Source: Gemmatimonadota bacterium (GTDB taxonomy: Bacteria > Gemmatimonadota > Gemmatimonadetes > Longimicrobiales > Gaopeijiaceae). From it: 64,000 nucleotides of DNA. Below the pieces are notes generated by a model. The model made no database searches and had not been told where the DNA came from. It worked only from the letters and a program-made list of their open reading frames with translations. The translations under genes and the position numbers were made by a program. Each line of letters opens with the position of its first letter. Positions within the stretch are counted from its first letter, which is position 1. This document shows, one piece after another, positions 41,751 through 51,912 of this stretch. Where the stretch lies: positions 1 to 64,000 of the forward strand of contig JAUIKL010000003.1 in NCBI GenBank assembly GCA_030430625.1, in the 5' to 3' direction.

Positions 41751-42883
41751 TGCGGGCCCGAGGCGCGATCAGGCTGTTGACCACGGTGCTGTTCACGCTC
41801 TTCGGGGCCGCTTGCGGTGAGGCAGGGATCGAGCCTGAGAACCCCTCCGATGGTGCCATCACCTTTGCCACGATCGGAGCGGGCGAGGGCCACACCTGTG
41901 CGTTGACGTCGGACGGCGTTGCCTACTGCTGGGGGAGTAACCGGGATGGGCAGCTCGGGATCGGGTCCGACTTCGTCCCCGGTCCGATCCACCAGGTGAC
42001 AGGGGACCTGACATTCTCGATGCTCTCGGTCGGCTGGGCGCACACCTGCGCGCTCACGCCCGAAGGGATCGCGTACTGTTGGGGCGGGAACAACAGCGGA
42101 CAGTTGGGGACGGGGAACCAGACGGACAGTGACGTTCCCGCACCGGTCCTGACCGGGGCTCGGTTTTCGTCCATCGCCGCGGGCGGAGCGCACACGTGCG
42201 CGGTCGCCGTGTCCGGGAGTGTTCTCTGCTGGGGCTTCAACGGGAACGGTGAGCTCGGTGACGGGACGTACGAGACGCGCACGACTCCCACGCTCCTCTC
42301 GGGTGGCCTTCCTCTCGTGTCAGTGGCTTTAGGTGGCAACCACGGATGCGGGTTGACCGACAACGGGGCGGCGTACTGTTGGGGGAGCGGGGGGAATGGG
42401 CAGCTCGGCATCGGCCCTGGGGGAAGCACCTCCCCCGTGCCTGTGGACGGCGGGTATACGTTCGACGAGGTGGCCCTGGGGTCGACCTTCACGTGCGGTA
42501 TCGAAGCGTCTGGCGCCGTCCTCTGCTGGGGAGAGTTGTTCGGTCTCGATCCAGTTTCGATTGCCTCGGGGACCTCGTTCCGTGGCTCTGCGGCAGGCTT
42601 CAGACATGCGTGTGCCATCGATTCGTCCGGGGCGGGACATTGCTGGGGCGACGGCGACTGGTCGACCTTCGGTGCCGGAGCGAACGATACCGCGATGGCC
42701 CCTGTGCCGATCGCCGGCGGGCACGTCTTCCGTGACCTGGCCGGGGGGTGGCGCCATTCGTGCGGCGTCGCGGTCGATGGGACTGCGCTGTGCTGGGGCG
42801 TCAACCAGTTCGGTCAACTCGGGACCACAGCGGTCGATGAGATCGCGAATGTCCCCGTCGTCGTCGAAGCCGAGAGGCGTTAG
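41747..42883 (+). CDS. RCC1 repeat-containing lipoprotein
   Basis: Repeated HTCALTSDGVAYCWGSNRDGQLGIG / HTCALTPEGIAYCWGGNNSGQLGTG units; LTTVLFTLFGAACG lipobox. Confidence 0.9.
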   Translation: MMRARGAIRLLTTVLFTLFGAACGEAGIEPENPSDGAITFATIGAGEGHTCALTSDGVAYCWGSNRDGQLGIGSDFVPGPIHQVTGDLTFSMLSVGWAHTCALTPEGIAYCWGGNNSGQLGTGNQTDSDVPAPVLTGARFSSIAAGGAHTCAVAVSGSVLCWGFNGNGELGDGTYETRTTPTLLSGGLPLVSVALGGNHGCGLTDNGAAYCWGSGGNGQLGIGPGGSTSPVPVDGGYTFDEVALGSTFTCGIEASGAVLCWGELFGLDPVSIASGTSFRGSAAGFRHACAIDSSGAGHCWGDGDWSTFGAGANDTAMAPVPIAGGHVFRDLAGGWRHSCGVAVDGTALCWGVNQFGQLGTTAVDEIANVPVVVEAERR

Positions 42884-42916
42884 CACTGTGGGGAGCGGGA
42901 GGGAGACCGGCCCCCT

Positions 42917-45328
42917 TTACGTCACCGGCCGCTGCGGCCGCAGGATGAACAACCCTTCGTTCATGCTCGACACCACGATCATCCCGCTCTCGAAGAAGGG
43001 CCACGCCGTCCACGCGCCTCCGCCGAATCCGGGCGGGTTCTCCCCGTAGGGCGTCGTGTCGAACCAGCCGATCTCGACGGGGCTCTCCGGGTCGGAGACG
43101 TCGAGGACCCGAAAGCCCGCCTGGTAATTGGCCAGGTAGGCCCGGCTTCCCGAGATGAAGAGGTTGTGGTCGGTGGCCTGGTCGGGCCCGAGGTGTTCAC
43201 CGATGAGGATCGGATCGTCCAACTCCGCGACGTCGTAGATGAGGGTCCGAGTCCGGTCGGTGGTACCGACGATCTCGTCCAACTCGTCGTTGACGTAGAG
43301 GTATCGGTGATCCTCGGTCAGCCAGCCCTGGTGGATGTAGGCAGTCCCGGGATGGCTCGCGGTCGAGATCGGGCGCGGTGCGGATTTGTCCGTGACGTCG
43401 ACGATCCGCATGGCGGTCTCGTTCGAGGCGAAGCAGATCTGGCGGCCCGTGTAGTTCTCGTCGGGTCCCCGGTACACCGTGCACTGTGCGTCGTGTGTGC
43501 GACCGCTCCAGATAAGCCCTTCCGTGTCGGTGAAGCAGCCCGCGAAGGTTGGCTGGAGCGGCTCGCGGATGTCGATCATGTGAAGGCCGCCCCCACACGA
43601 CTGCCCCCCCGTGTTCGTACCGACGGTATACGCGAAGCCGGACTCGGTGTCGATCACGAGGTTGTGGGCGCTGGCCACCTGGTCGTAGCGGGCGTCGGGC
43701 TCGAAGGTTGCCGGCTCTCCTCCCGAGAGGCCGCGTAGGCGCGCGAGGTCGAAAACGAGGAGGCCGTGCTCTCCGGCCCCGTCACCCGTCATGAAGGCGT
43801 GATCCCGGTAGACCTTGATGTCTCGCGCATGGGAGGGGTTGGCAGGCATCAGTCCCAGAAAGGACGGAGCGCCGGGGTCGGTCACATCGATGAAGGCCAG
43901 CCCGGCCGTGCGACCGGCCAGAACGTACTCCCGACCCGTCTCGGGATCGGTCCATCCCCAGATGTCGGTCATGCCCTCGCCCGGCTGGGCCCCGAGCGCC
44001 GACAGGGGAAGGAAGGAGACGAGGTCGACCCCGTCACACGAGAAGCCGGCCGCTTCGCCGTCCGAACACCGAATGGGCTCGGTCCCCGCCACAGCGGCGA
44101 GTTCGGACACCGGCTCGAGCCAGACCGGTGACCCGTCCGTGTCGAGTCCGAAGACCGCGACGCGCCCGTCACCCCCGAACGCGCCGGGTGCCCCCACCGC
44201 GGCGACCGTACCGTCGAGTCCGACCGACACCCCGAAGCCGGAGTCGTCGATCCCACCGGGTGTGAGGGTTCGTTCGAGTGCCCAGCCGGCAGCACGCCGC
44301 CCGTACACGTAGACCCTCCCTTCGCCTTCGAATGCGAAGGGAGACCCGACGAGCAGTCGGTCGCCATCGAGAGCGAGGGCGGAGCCGAAGCCCAGGGCGT
44401 TCGGGCCGGTTGCTCCGGGTGGAACCAGGGTGTCGACCGCTGTCCACGACCTGTCGGCGCTGGGTTCGTAGCGGATGACCCTGCCCGCGCCCGGTGCCGA
44501 GGCGAAGAGGGTCTCGCCCGACCGGTCCAGAGCGACGACGCCTCCGAGGAGCGCACCCGCCGCCGACGAGTCCGCCTCGACGAGGCCGAGCACCTCCCCA
44601 TCGCTGCCGGCAGAAAACACGGTCACCATGCCGCCGATCCCGGTCTGCGCGGCGCCCACCGCGAGTCGATCCTCGGACAGAGAGAGGGACGGGGCGAAGG
44701 CAGTCGAAGCGTGGTCTACCGTCATCGTGGCCTCCACCGCCCACCCGTCGTCGGTTCGAGTCAGGAGCTGCACCCGTCCCGGCTCCAGGAAGCCACCGGC
44801 CACGGCCATCCGGCGCCCGTTCGGAGAGAGTGCGACCGTCCGGGCGGGCGGACCCATCAAGCTGCTTAGGGTCGCCATGTCGAGCCCTCCCGAGGGAAGG
44901 CCGGAGGGCGTGGTCGCGCTCGGATCCATCTGCACGCGGGTGCGGGGCGACCATACCCCGTCGACCCGCTCGTACCAGTGACCGGCCTCCCGGCCAGCCG
45001 GGTCGCCACTTCCCACGATCAGGGTGCCGCCGCGCGCCGCGACGGTCGGAACCAGCGTCTCGCCGGGATAGCCGCCCGGTAGCTTCGCGAGCCTATCGTG
45101 CTCGACCCACTCGCCCTCGGTGTTCGGGCGAAAGACGACGGCCGTGGGTGCCCCGACCGCATTCCCCGGTTTGACGACGACGACGTCCTGTCCGACGACC
45201 GCCACAGCGGCGCCGAACTGATCCTGGGCGAGCAGGGGCGTGGCTGTGCCCGAGCCGCCTACGAGGGCGAGCGCCGCCGCGGCGCGGATCGCGCGGGTAG
45301 CGAGTGGATGGGCGACGATCGGCACCCG
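42917..45328 (-). CDS. choice-of-anchor B family protein (paralog of 38870-41245)
   Basis: WTDPETGREYVLAGRTAGLAFIDVTD; GGLHMIDIREPLQPTFAGCFTD; GTG start near 45328 (VAHPLATRAIRAAAALALVG) inferred, the ORF extends to 45466. Confidence 0.87.
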   Translation of the reverse strand, partial: RVPIVAHPLATRAIRAAAALALVGGSGTATPLLAQDQFGAAVAVVGQDVVVVKPGNAVGAPTAVVFRPNTEGEWVEHDRLAKLPGGYPGETLVPTVAARGGTLIVGSGDPAGREAGHWYERVDGVWSPRTRVQMDPSATTPSGLPSGGLDMATLSSLMGPPARTVALSPNGRRMAVAGGFLEPGRVQLLTRTDDGWAVEATMTVDHASTAFAPSLSLSEDRLAVGAAQTGIGGMVTVFSAGSDGEVLGLVEADSSAAGALLGGVVALDRSGETLFASAPGAGRVIRYEPSADRSWTAVDTLVPPGATGPNALGFGSALALDGDRLLVGSPFAFEGEGRVYVYGRRAAGWALERTLTPGGIDDSGFGVSVGLDGTVAAVGAPGAFGGDGRVAVFGLDTDGSPVWLEPVSELAAVAGTEPIRCSDGEAAGFSCDGVDLVSFLPLSALGAQPGEGMTDIWGWTDPETGREYVLAGRTAGLAFIDVTDPGAPSFLGLMPANPSHARDIKVYRDHAFMTGDGAGEHGLLVFDLARLRGLSGGEPATFEPDARYDQVASAHNLVIDTESGFAYTVGTNTGGQSCGGGLHMIDIREPLQPTFAGCFTDTEGLIWSGRTHDAQCTVYRGPDENYTGRQICFASNETAMRIVDVTDKSAPRPISTASHPGTAYIHQGWLTEDHRYLYVNDELDEIVGTTDRTRTLIYDVAELDDPILIGEHLGPDQATDHNLFISGSRAYLANYQAGFRVLDVSDPESPVEIGWFDTTPYGENPPGFGGGAWTAWPFFESGMIVVSSMNEGLFILRPQRPVT

Positions 45329-45471
45329 TCCGGTCGGCTGCTGTGGGTCGGTTGAGCGGGAGCAGTTGGGCACAGGCTTTCGGGCTCGAGACGTGCAACG
45401 GCCCCCGAAGATGGATCGGGTCATACGCATCGGCCAGCGCGTGAGGGGGAGCCTTCGGCTCGACAAAGGAA

Positions 45472-45504
45472 AACTCCTCCCCGACGGGCTGTCGGGGAGG
45501 AGTT
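45472..45504 (-). terminator. intrinsic terminator downstream of the gltB-amt-PII operon
   Basis: Minus strand AACTCCTCCCCGAC-AGCCC-GTCGGGGAGGAGTT followed by TTCCTTTG; 14-bp perfect stem. Confidence 0.85.
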
Positions 45505-45552
45505 GGACGCCGAGGCGCTCGAGGCTACGCGAGGACGGCGCAGAGCCGGCGT

Positions 45553-45903
45553 CTACTTCACCGGCGTCACCGCCGCCGAGTCCACCTCGCCGGTGCGGAT
45601 CCGAACGACCCGCTCGACCGGCAGGACGAAGATCTTTCCGTCGCCCACGTCCCCGGTGCGTGCGTTTTCGACGATCGCGTCGATGGTCGCCTCGACGTAC
45701 GGCTCGCTCACGCCGACATCGATCATGATCTTCTCGGTCAGTTCCATTTTTACGGTCGTGCCGCGGTACGTCTCGACGGTCTCCGCCTCGGCGCCGTGGC
45801 CGTGCACCCGGGACACCGTCATCCCCTTCACTTCGACCCGGTAGAGCGCCTTGAGGACGTCGTTGAGTCGATCGGGCCGAATGACTGCCTTGATCAGCTT
45901 CAT
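45553..45903 (-). CDS. glnB: P-II family nitrogen regulatory protein
   Basis: MKLIKAVIRPDRLNDVLKAL; TGDVGDGKIFVLPVERVVRIRTGE PII signature. Confidence 0.95.
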   Translation of the reverse strand: MKLIKAVIRPDRLNDVLKALYRVEVKGMTVSRVHGHGAEAETVETYRGTTVKMELTEKIMIDVGVSEPYVEATIDAIVENARTGDVGDGKIFVLPVERVVRIRTGEVDSAAVTPVK

Positions 45904-47213
45904 CGGGCTTCCTCCGAGGTCGTCACGAAACGCGACGGCTTGTCGTGATCGGGGTCCATGTCGAAGACGCCGACGGCCTCGTCGTCGAGGAGCAGCAGCG
46001 CGCCCTCCCCTGTCGAGTAGGCCTCCTCACCGTGGTTGGCGAGGTCGAGGCCCTGGCGTTCCTGCTTGTCGTCGACGCGAAGCGGGAGGACGAGTCCGAT
46101 CGCCTTGAGGATGCCCACGGTCAGGATCCCGCTGTAGGCGAAGACCGCGATGACCGACAGGGCCTGCGACAGCACCTGGCCCGGGTTGCCCTCGACCAGT
46201 CCGGCCGCGGGGCTGCCCAAGGACGTCTGGGCGAAGACACCGGTGAGGATCGCTCCCACGATCCCTCCCAGTCCGTGTGCGGCGAAGACGTCCAGCGAAT
46301 CGTCGAGCCGTGTTCGAGCCCGCCACTCGAGCGCGAAGTAGCTCGGCACGGCGGCGAGTGCTCCGATCACCAGAGCCGAGACCGGAGAGACGAACCCGGC
46401 CGCGGGCGTGATGGAGACGAGACCCACGACGACGCCGGTCGCGAGGCCGACTGCGGTGACCCGCTTGGTGTTCATGAGGTCCAGGATGGCCCAGACGAGG
46501 AGTGTCGCGGCCGGCGCCAACATCGTGTTGGTGAACGCCAGAACGGCGATCCCGTCGGCGGCCAGAGCGCTCCCGCCGTTGAAACCGAACCAGCCGAACC
46601 AGAGGAGGCCCGCTCCGAGGAGCACGAACGGCACGTTGTGCGGAAGGAGTGCCTGCCGACCGTAGTCCTTCCTGGGGCCGAGCACGTACGCGGCCACGAG
46701 CGCGGCCGCACCGGCGTTGACGTGCACCACGGCGCCACCGGCGAAGTCCAGGGCGCCGAGCGTGTGGTCGACCCACCCGCCACCCCACACCCAATGCGTC
46801 ACGGGGGCGTAGACCAGGACGAGCCACGCTCCGATGAAGGCCATGTAGGCAGGGAAAGCCATGCGGCCGACCACCGCGCCCGAAACGAGGGCAGCGGTGA
46901 TGATGGCGAACGTCCCCTGGAACGCGAAGAAGAGCATGTGGGGGATCGTCCCGTTGGCCTCCAGGTCGACCCCGTTCATGAGGACCATCGAGAAGTCACC
47001 GATGAAGGAGTTCCCTTCACCGAAAGCCAGGGAATACCCGACCAGGGGCCAGAGTACACCCGCCACGCTCATCGCGATGAAACTCATCATCATCGTGTTG
47101 AGCGCGTTCTTTGATCGCACCAGCCCTCCGTAGAAGAAGGCCAGCGCGGGTGTCATGAGAAGAACCAGCGCGGTCGATATGAGGACCCACGCGGTATCGG
47201 GAGCAGAGATCAT
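45900..47213 (-). CDS. amt: ammonium transporter
   Basis: FFYGGLVRSKNALNTMMMSF, DFAGGAVVHVNAGAAALVAA, HGLGGIVGAILTG Amt signatures. Confidence 0.96.
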   Translation of the reverse strand: MISAPDTAWVLISTALVLLMTPALAFFYGGLVRSKNALNTMMMSFIAMSVAGVLWPLVGYSLAFGEGNSFIGDFSMVLMNGVDLEANGTIPHMLFFAFQGTFAIITAALVSGAVVGRMAFPAYMAFIGAWLVLVYAPVTHWVWGGGWVDHTLGALDFAGGAVVHVNAGAAALVAAYVLGPRKDYGRQALLPHNVPFVLLGAGLLWFGWFGFNGGSALAADGIAVLAFTNTMLAPAATLLVWAILDLMNTKRVTAVGLATGVVVGLVSITPAAGFVSPVSALVIGALAAVPSYFALEWRARTRLDDSLDVFAAHGLGGIVGAILTGVFAQTSLGSPAAGLVEGNPGQVLSQALSVIAVFAYSGILTVGILKAIGLVLPLRVDDKQERQGLDLANHGEEAYSTGEGALLLLDDEAVGVFDMDPDHDKPSRFVTTSEEAR

Positions 47214-50200
47214 GATGTCGGAGGAGATGGTGGAGTGGGAGGGCTTTCCGCACGGCGGCGTTCAGTCGTTCCGAACCGTGGGGAGGGACCGGTGCTGCTC
47301 TGTTCTCGGCCCGCCGGGCGCTGCGCGGTACTCATGCTCGACGCCAGGCGAGCCACGCGTTGGTCCGGTTGCCACTCTTGCGCCTCCTCCGGTGCACTTC
47401 TCGGCTCGACCCTCCAGAAGCGGGTCGCGCTCGCGGGCCACGCATTGAGGACGCGCGCGGCCTTCTGGGAGCCCGTCGCGGCGCGATGGGCTTCGAGGAG
47501 CAGTCTCAACTCCTCCAGTGCCTCGTCCTCGGTCACGAGATGGTAGCTGACGTGTCCGGGGTTGAGGCGCGCCGGGAAGTCGCCCAGGGAATCGAGCACG
47601 TACGCCCGCCCCCCCGACATCCCGGCGCCGAAGTTCCGGCCGGTCGGCCCCAGAACGGCCACGATGCCCCCGGTCATGTACTCACAGGCGTGCTTTCCGG
47701 CCCCTTCGACAACGGCCAGCGCACCCGAGTTGCGGACCGCGAAGCGATCCCCCACGCGGCCCGCCACGAAGAGCGAACCACCCGTGGCTCCGTACAGGAG
47801 CGTGTTGCCCGCCAGGACGGCCTGTCCGCCCATGATGCCCGAGCGCGCAGGGCGGCGGATGGAGATACTCCCTCCCGTCATGCCCTTGCCGACGTAGTCG
47901 TTCGCCTCACCCTCGAGGCGGATGTGAACACCGTCGACCAGCCATGCGCCCAGAGACTGGCCCGCTGAGCCGACCAGTCCGATGTCGATCCGGCCGTCCG
48001 GAAGGCCCGCGTCACCGTGGAGAGCGGCAATCGCTCCGCTCAGGCGAGCGCCGACCGTTCGATCGTAGTTCCGGATCTCCCACGTCCCCTCGAAATCCTC
48101 CTTCCGGCTCACGGCGCCGGCGGCGGCCTGAAGGATCGCGTCGTCGAAGCGTTCCTCCGTGCCGCGGTTCGGGATTCCGGCGGAGACGAGGGGCGCGTCC
48201 GCGTTCGACACGAGGAGGCTCGACAGATCGACCCCCTCCCACCGTGCGTCCGCTGGCGTCGGTAGCTGCTCGAGCAGGTCGGCACGACCGATCACCTCGT
48301 CGAGGCGCTCGTACCCGAGGTGCGCCAGGATCTCCCGCACTTCTCCCGCGACACCCTCGAAGAATCGGATGAGCATCTCGGGTGTGCCGAAGTACTTCTT
48401 CCGGAGGTGTTCGGCCTGGGTCGCGATTCCGACGGGGCAGGTGTTCGAGTGGCACTGTCGCGCCATCTTGCACCCGAGGGCGATGAGCGCCGCCGTTCCG
48501 AACCCGTACCTCTCGGCACCCAGAAGCGCGGCCTTCACGACGTCGCGCCCGGTGTGGAGGCCACCGTCCGTCGTGAGCATGATGCGGTTGCGCAGCCCGT
48601 TGCGGACGAGGGTCTGCTGGGCTTCGGCCACACCCAACTCCCATGGCGCGCCCGCGTGCTTGATCGACGTCAGCGGAGAGGCTCCGGTTCCGCCGTCGGC
48701 ACCGCTGATGTGTACGACGTCGGCGTACGCCTTGGCCACGCCGGCCGCGATCGTCCCCACACCCTCGCTCGCGACGAGCTTCACGGCGATCCGTGCTCGG
48801 GGGTTCACGGTACGCAGGTCGTAGATGAGCTGTGCGAGGTCCTCGATGGAATAGATGTCGTGGTGGGGCGGGGGAGAGATGAGCGGCGTTCCGGGGCGCA
48901 CGTGACGCCGCGCCGCGATGTAGGCCGACACCTTGAAGCCCGGAAGCTGGCCACCTTCACCCGGCTTCGACCCCTGGGCCATCTTGATCTCGATCTCGTC
49001 GGCGGCGGCCAGGTACCCGGCCGTCACACCGAAGCGTCCCGACGCCACCTGCTTGATGCGGGAGTTCGCATCGTTCATCGGGCCACCCGGTGTGTAGCGA
49101 TCCGGGTGTTCGCCCCCCTCACCGGAGTTGGACTGCGCTCCGATCCGGTTCATGGCTCGGGCGATGTCCTCGTGGGTCTCGGCGCTGAGCGCACCGAGGG
49201 ACATCGCGCCCGTCTGGAAACGCCGGGTGATGTCCGCGACCGACTCCACGCGGTCGATCGAGATCGGCTCCCGATCGGAGGAGAAGGTCAGAAGGTCACG
49301 GAGTGACGTGGGCGGCCGGCCGTGGACCAGGTCCGCGTACGTCCGGTACTCCTCGTCACCACCGTCTTGAACGGCGGCGTGGAGGGCTCTCCACACGGGC
49401 GGCTCGTTCGCGTGGTACTCCGGTCCGCGCCGGTACCGGAACCACCCGCCCTTGTCGAGCGCCGGCTCCTCGAGCCCCGCCGCGTCCATCCTCGCTGCGA
49501 TCTCGTCCGCGATCGCCTGAATCTCGATCCCTCCGATCCGCGACCGCATGGCCGGGAACCAGTCGTCGATCAGCTGCCGGCCAAGGCCGACGGCCTCGAA
49601 GATCTGAGCTCCGTGATACGAGGCCACCGAGCAGATGCCCATCTTGGCCATGATCTTCAGGAGGCCGGACTCGCTGGCCTGGACGAAGCGTCGTTCTACG
49701 TCGTCTGCATCGCTGGTCGCGCGTACGGTGGCGAGGGCCAGCCAGGGGTTCACGACCTCGGCGCCGAAACCGATCAGCGTCGCGAAGTGGTGGACGTCCC
49801 GGGCATCAGCGACTTCCGCGCCGATGCTCACCCGGGTGCGCAGTCCCTCGTCGATGAGGTGGTGGTGGACGGCCGACACCGCGAGAAGCATCGGGATGGG
49901 CGCGGAACCCGGCGTCCCCATCCGGTCCGAAACGACCACGAAGTCGTAGCCATCCCGGACCGCGTTGGCCGCCGACACGCGCAGGGCCTGGAGGGCAGCG
50001 GAGAGGGCCGGGCCTCCCCCGCCCACTTCGTACTCGGCCTTCAGGGTGATGGCGTGCAGCCCCGACGCCGCCTGAGTCCGCAGGAGGTCCAGAGTGGCGT
50101 CGGTGACGATCGGGGAGGGAATGTGGGTACGCGCCGCCGCGTCGGGACCCGGTTCCAACCATGAACCACGCTTGCCCAGGTAGGTGTCGAGCGACATGAC

Positions 50201-51892
50201 CAGTCGCTCCCGAATCGAGTCCATCGGCGGGTTGGTGACCTGGGCGAAGCGCTGACGCAGGTAGCTGTACAGCGTTCTCGACGCATCCGAGAAGACGGAG
50301 AGCGGTGAGTCGTCTCCCATCGAGCCGATGCCGTCCTTCCCGTCCTCGGCCATGGGCGTGAGGATGAGCCGGAGCTCTTCGGCGGTGTAGCCGTGGACGA
50401 TCTGCAGACGATCGAGATCGACGACCGCGTCGGACCCCCCCCTTGGGGTGTCGACCGGGGCAGACGCACCGGTGACCGAGGGATCCGACGCGGTTGTGTC
50501 GATCGACTCGGCAGGATGAACCCTGCGGAGCCGTTCCTGAATCCACGTGTGATAGGGGCGGCGCTTGGCGATCGTCCGCTTGATCTCACGGTTGTTGACG
50601 AAGCGACCCGCGCGCGTATCGACCGCGAGCATGCGACCGGGCCCGATCCGACCCGACTCCAGAACCTCTCCGGGCGGCAGGTCGAGGATGCCGACTTCGG
50701 ATCCTACGATCACGAGCCCGTCGCTGGTCCGTTGATATCGAGCGGGGCGCAGACCGTTGCGGTCCATCGAAGCCGCCACGACGGCTCCGTCGGTGAAGAC
50801 GAGCCCTGCGGGGCCCTCCCACGGTTCACCCACGCAGGCCCGGACCTCGTAGAAAGCGCGCAGCTCCGGGTCGATGCCGGGCATCCGCTCCCAGGCCTCC
50901 GGAATCAGAGACGCCATCGCCTCGAGTACGTCACATCCCGAGGTGATGAGGAGGTCGAGGGCTTCGTCGAGGGAGGCCGTGTCCGACCCGGCGTGGGAGA
51001 GAACCGGCGCGAGGGAAGGGACCTGGCGGCCCCACTCCGATGCGGCGAGCTCACCTTCCCGAGCCGCCATCCAGGCCCGGTTTCCGAGGAGGGTGTTCAC
51101 CTCGCCGTTGTGGGCGATCCGCCGGAACGGCTGAGCGAGATGCCACTGCGGTGTGGTGTTGGTGGCGAAGCGCTGGTGGAAGACGGCCAGAGCCGAGACC
51201 GTCTCGGGGTCGGCGAGGTCCGGGTAGAACCGGGTCAGGACTTCCCCTTGAACGAGCGCCTTGTACACGACCGTCCGGGACGACATCGAGACGATGTAGG
51301 CGTCGAGACCGACGTCGGACAGCCTCGCCTCCGCGTCCCGACGGGCCGCGTACAGCAGCGTTTCGAAGGCCGAGTCGTCGGGCGCAGAGGCCAGGGCGCC
51401 ATCGTCGTCGTCGGCCGTCGCAGGAGCAGAGCCGAGGATCAGCTGTTCGACACGAGGCATGGCCGCGTGTGCCACCTGCCCGAGGGCGTCGGGGTCGGTC
51501 GGAACGAGCCGCCACCCGAGGGACACGGCGCCGGACTCGACCGCAGCCGTCTCGATCAGAAGGCGGGCGTGTTCCGCGTCCGCCGGGTCCTGGGGCAAGA
51601 AGACCATGGCCACGCCGACGAGACCGTCATGGTCTGCGATCGTCGGGACATCCCGTTCGAGGAGTCGGACCGGCAATTGAATGGTGAGGCCCGCCCCGTC
51701 GGCCGACTGACCATCGGCGCCGACGGCCCCGCGGTGGGCCAGGTTGGTCAGCCCACGAAGGGCCAACTGAATGAGTCTGTGGCTCGGATCACCCGCGATG
51801 GATGCGACGAAGCCCATGCCACACGCGTCATGCTCGAATTCGGCGTCGTAGAGCGGGTATGCGGCAGGTCCTTGGGCTTCGTTCTCGTGCAT
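47210..51892 (-). CDS. gltB: glutamate synthase large subunit
   Basis: About 1560 aa; DACGMGFVASIAG N-terminal Cys region, GEGGEHPDRY, KPGEGGQLPG, SGADGGTGASP, C-terminal GXGXG domain (GMTGGSISIRRP). Confidence 0.96.
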   Translation of the reverse strand: MHENEAQGPAAYPLYDAEFEHDACGMGFVASIAGDPSHRLIQLALRGLTNLAHRGAVGADGQSADGAGLTIQLPVRLLERDVPTIADHDGLVGVAMVFLPQDPADAEHARLLIETAAVESGAVSLGWRLVPTDPDALGQVAHAAMPRVEQLILGSAPATADDDDGALASAPDDSAFETLLYAARRDAEARLSDVGLDAYIVSMSSRTVVYKALVQGEVLTRFYPDLADPETVSALAVFHQRFATNTTPQWHLAQPFRRIAHNGEVNTLLGNRAWMAAREGELAASEWGRQVPSLAPVLSHAGSDTASLDEALDLLITSGCDVLEAMASLIPEAWERMPGIDPELRAFYEVRACVGEPWEGPAGLVFTDGAVVAASMDRNGLRPARYQRTSDGLVIVGSEVGILDLPPGEVLESGRIGPGRMLAVDTRAGRFVNNREIKRTIAKRRPYHTWIQERLRRVHPAESIDTTASDPSVTGASAPVDTPRGGSDAVVDLDRLQIVHGYTAEELRLILTPMAEDGKDGIGSMGDDSPLSVFSDASRTLYSYLRQRFAQVTNPPMDSIRERLVMSLDTYLGKRGSWLEPGPDAAARTHIPSPIVTDATLDLLRTQAASGLHAITLKAEYEVGGGGPALSAALQALRVSAANAVRDGYDFVVVSDRMGTPGSAPIPMLLAVSAVHHHLIDEGLRTRVSIGAEVADARDVHHFATLIGFGAEVVNPWLALATVRATSDADDVERRFVQASESGLLKIMAKMGICSVASYHGAQIFEAVGLGRQLIDDWFPAMRSRIGGIEIQAIADEIAARMDAAGLEEPALDKGGWFRYRRGPEYHANEPPVWRALHAAVQDGGDEEYRTYADLVHGRPPTSLRDLLTFSSDREPISIDRVESVADITRRFQTGAMSLGALSAETHEDIARAMNRIGAQSNSGEGGEHPDRYTPGGPMNDANSRIKQVASGRFGVTAGYLAAADEIEIKMAQGSKPGEGGQLPGFKVSAYIAARRHVRPGTPLISPPPHHDIYSIEDLAQLIYDLRTVNPRARIAVKLVASEGVGTIAAGVAKAYADVVHISGADGGTGASPLTSIKHAGAPWELGVAEAQQTLVRNGLRNRIMLTTDGGLHTGRDVVKAALLGAERYGFGTAALIALGCKMARQCHSNTCPVGIATQAEHLRKKYFGTPEMLIRFFEGVAGEVREILAHLGYERLDEVIGRADLLEQLPTPADARWEGVDLSSLLVSNADAPLVSAGIPNRGTEERFDDAILQAAAGAVSRKEDFEGTWEIRNYDRTVGARLSGAIAALHGDAGLPDGRIDIGLVGSAGQSLGAWLVDGVHIRLEGEANDYVGKGMTGGSISIRRPARSGIMGGQAVLAGNTLLYGATGGSLFVAGRVGDRFAVRNSGALAVVEGAGKHACEYMTGGIVAVLGPTGRNFGAGMSGGRAYVLDSLGDFPARLNPGHVSYHLVTEDEALEELRLLLEAHRAATGSQKAARVLNAWPASATRFWRVEPRSAPEEAQEWQPDQRVARLASSMSTAQRPAGREQSSTGPSPRFGTTERRRAESPPTPPSPPTS

Positions 51893-51912
51893 GATCGGTG
51901 TGGGATCGAGGG

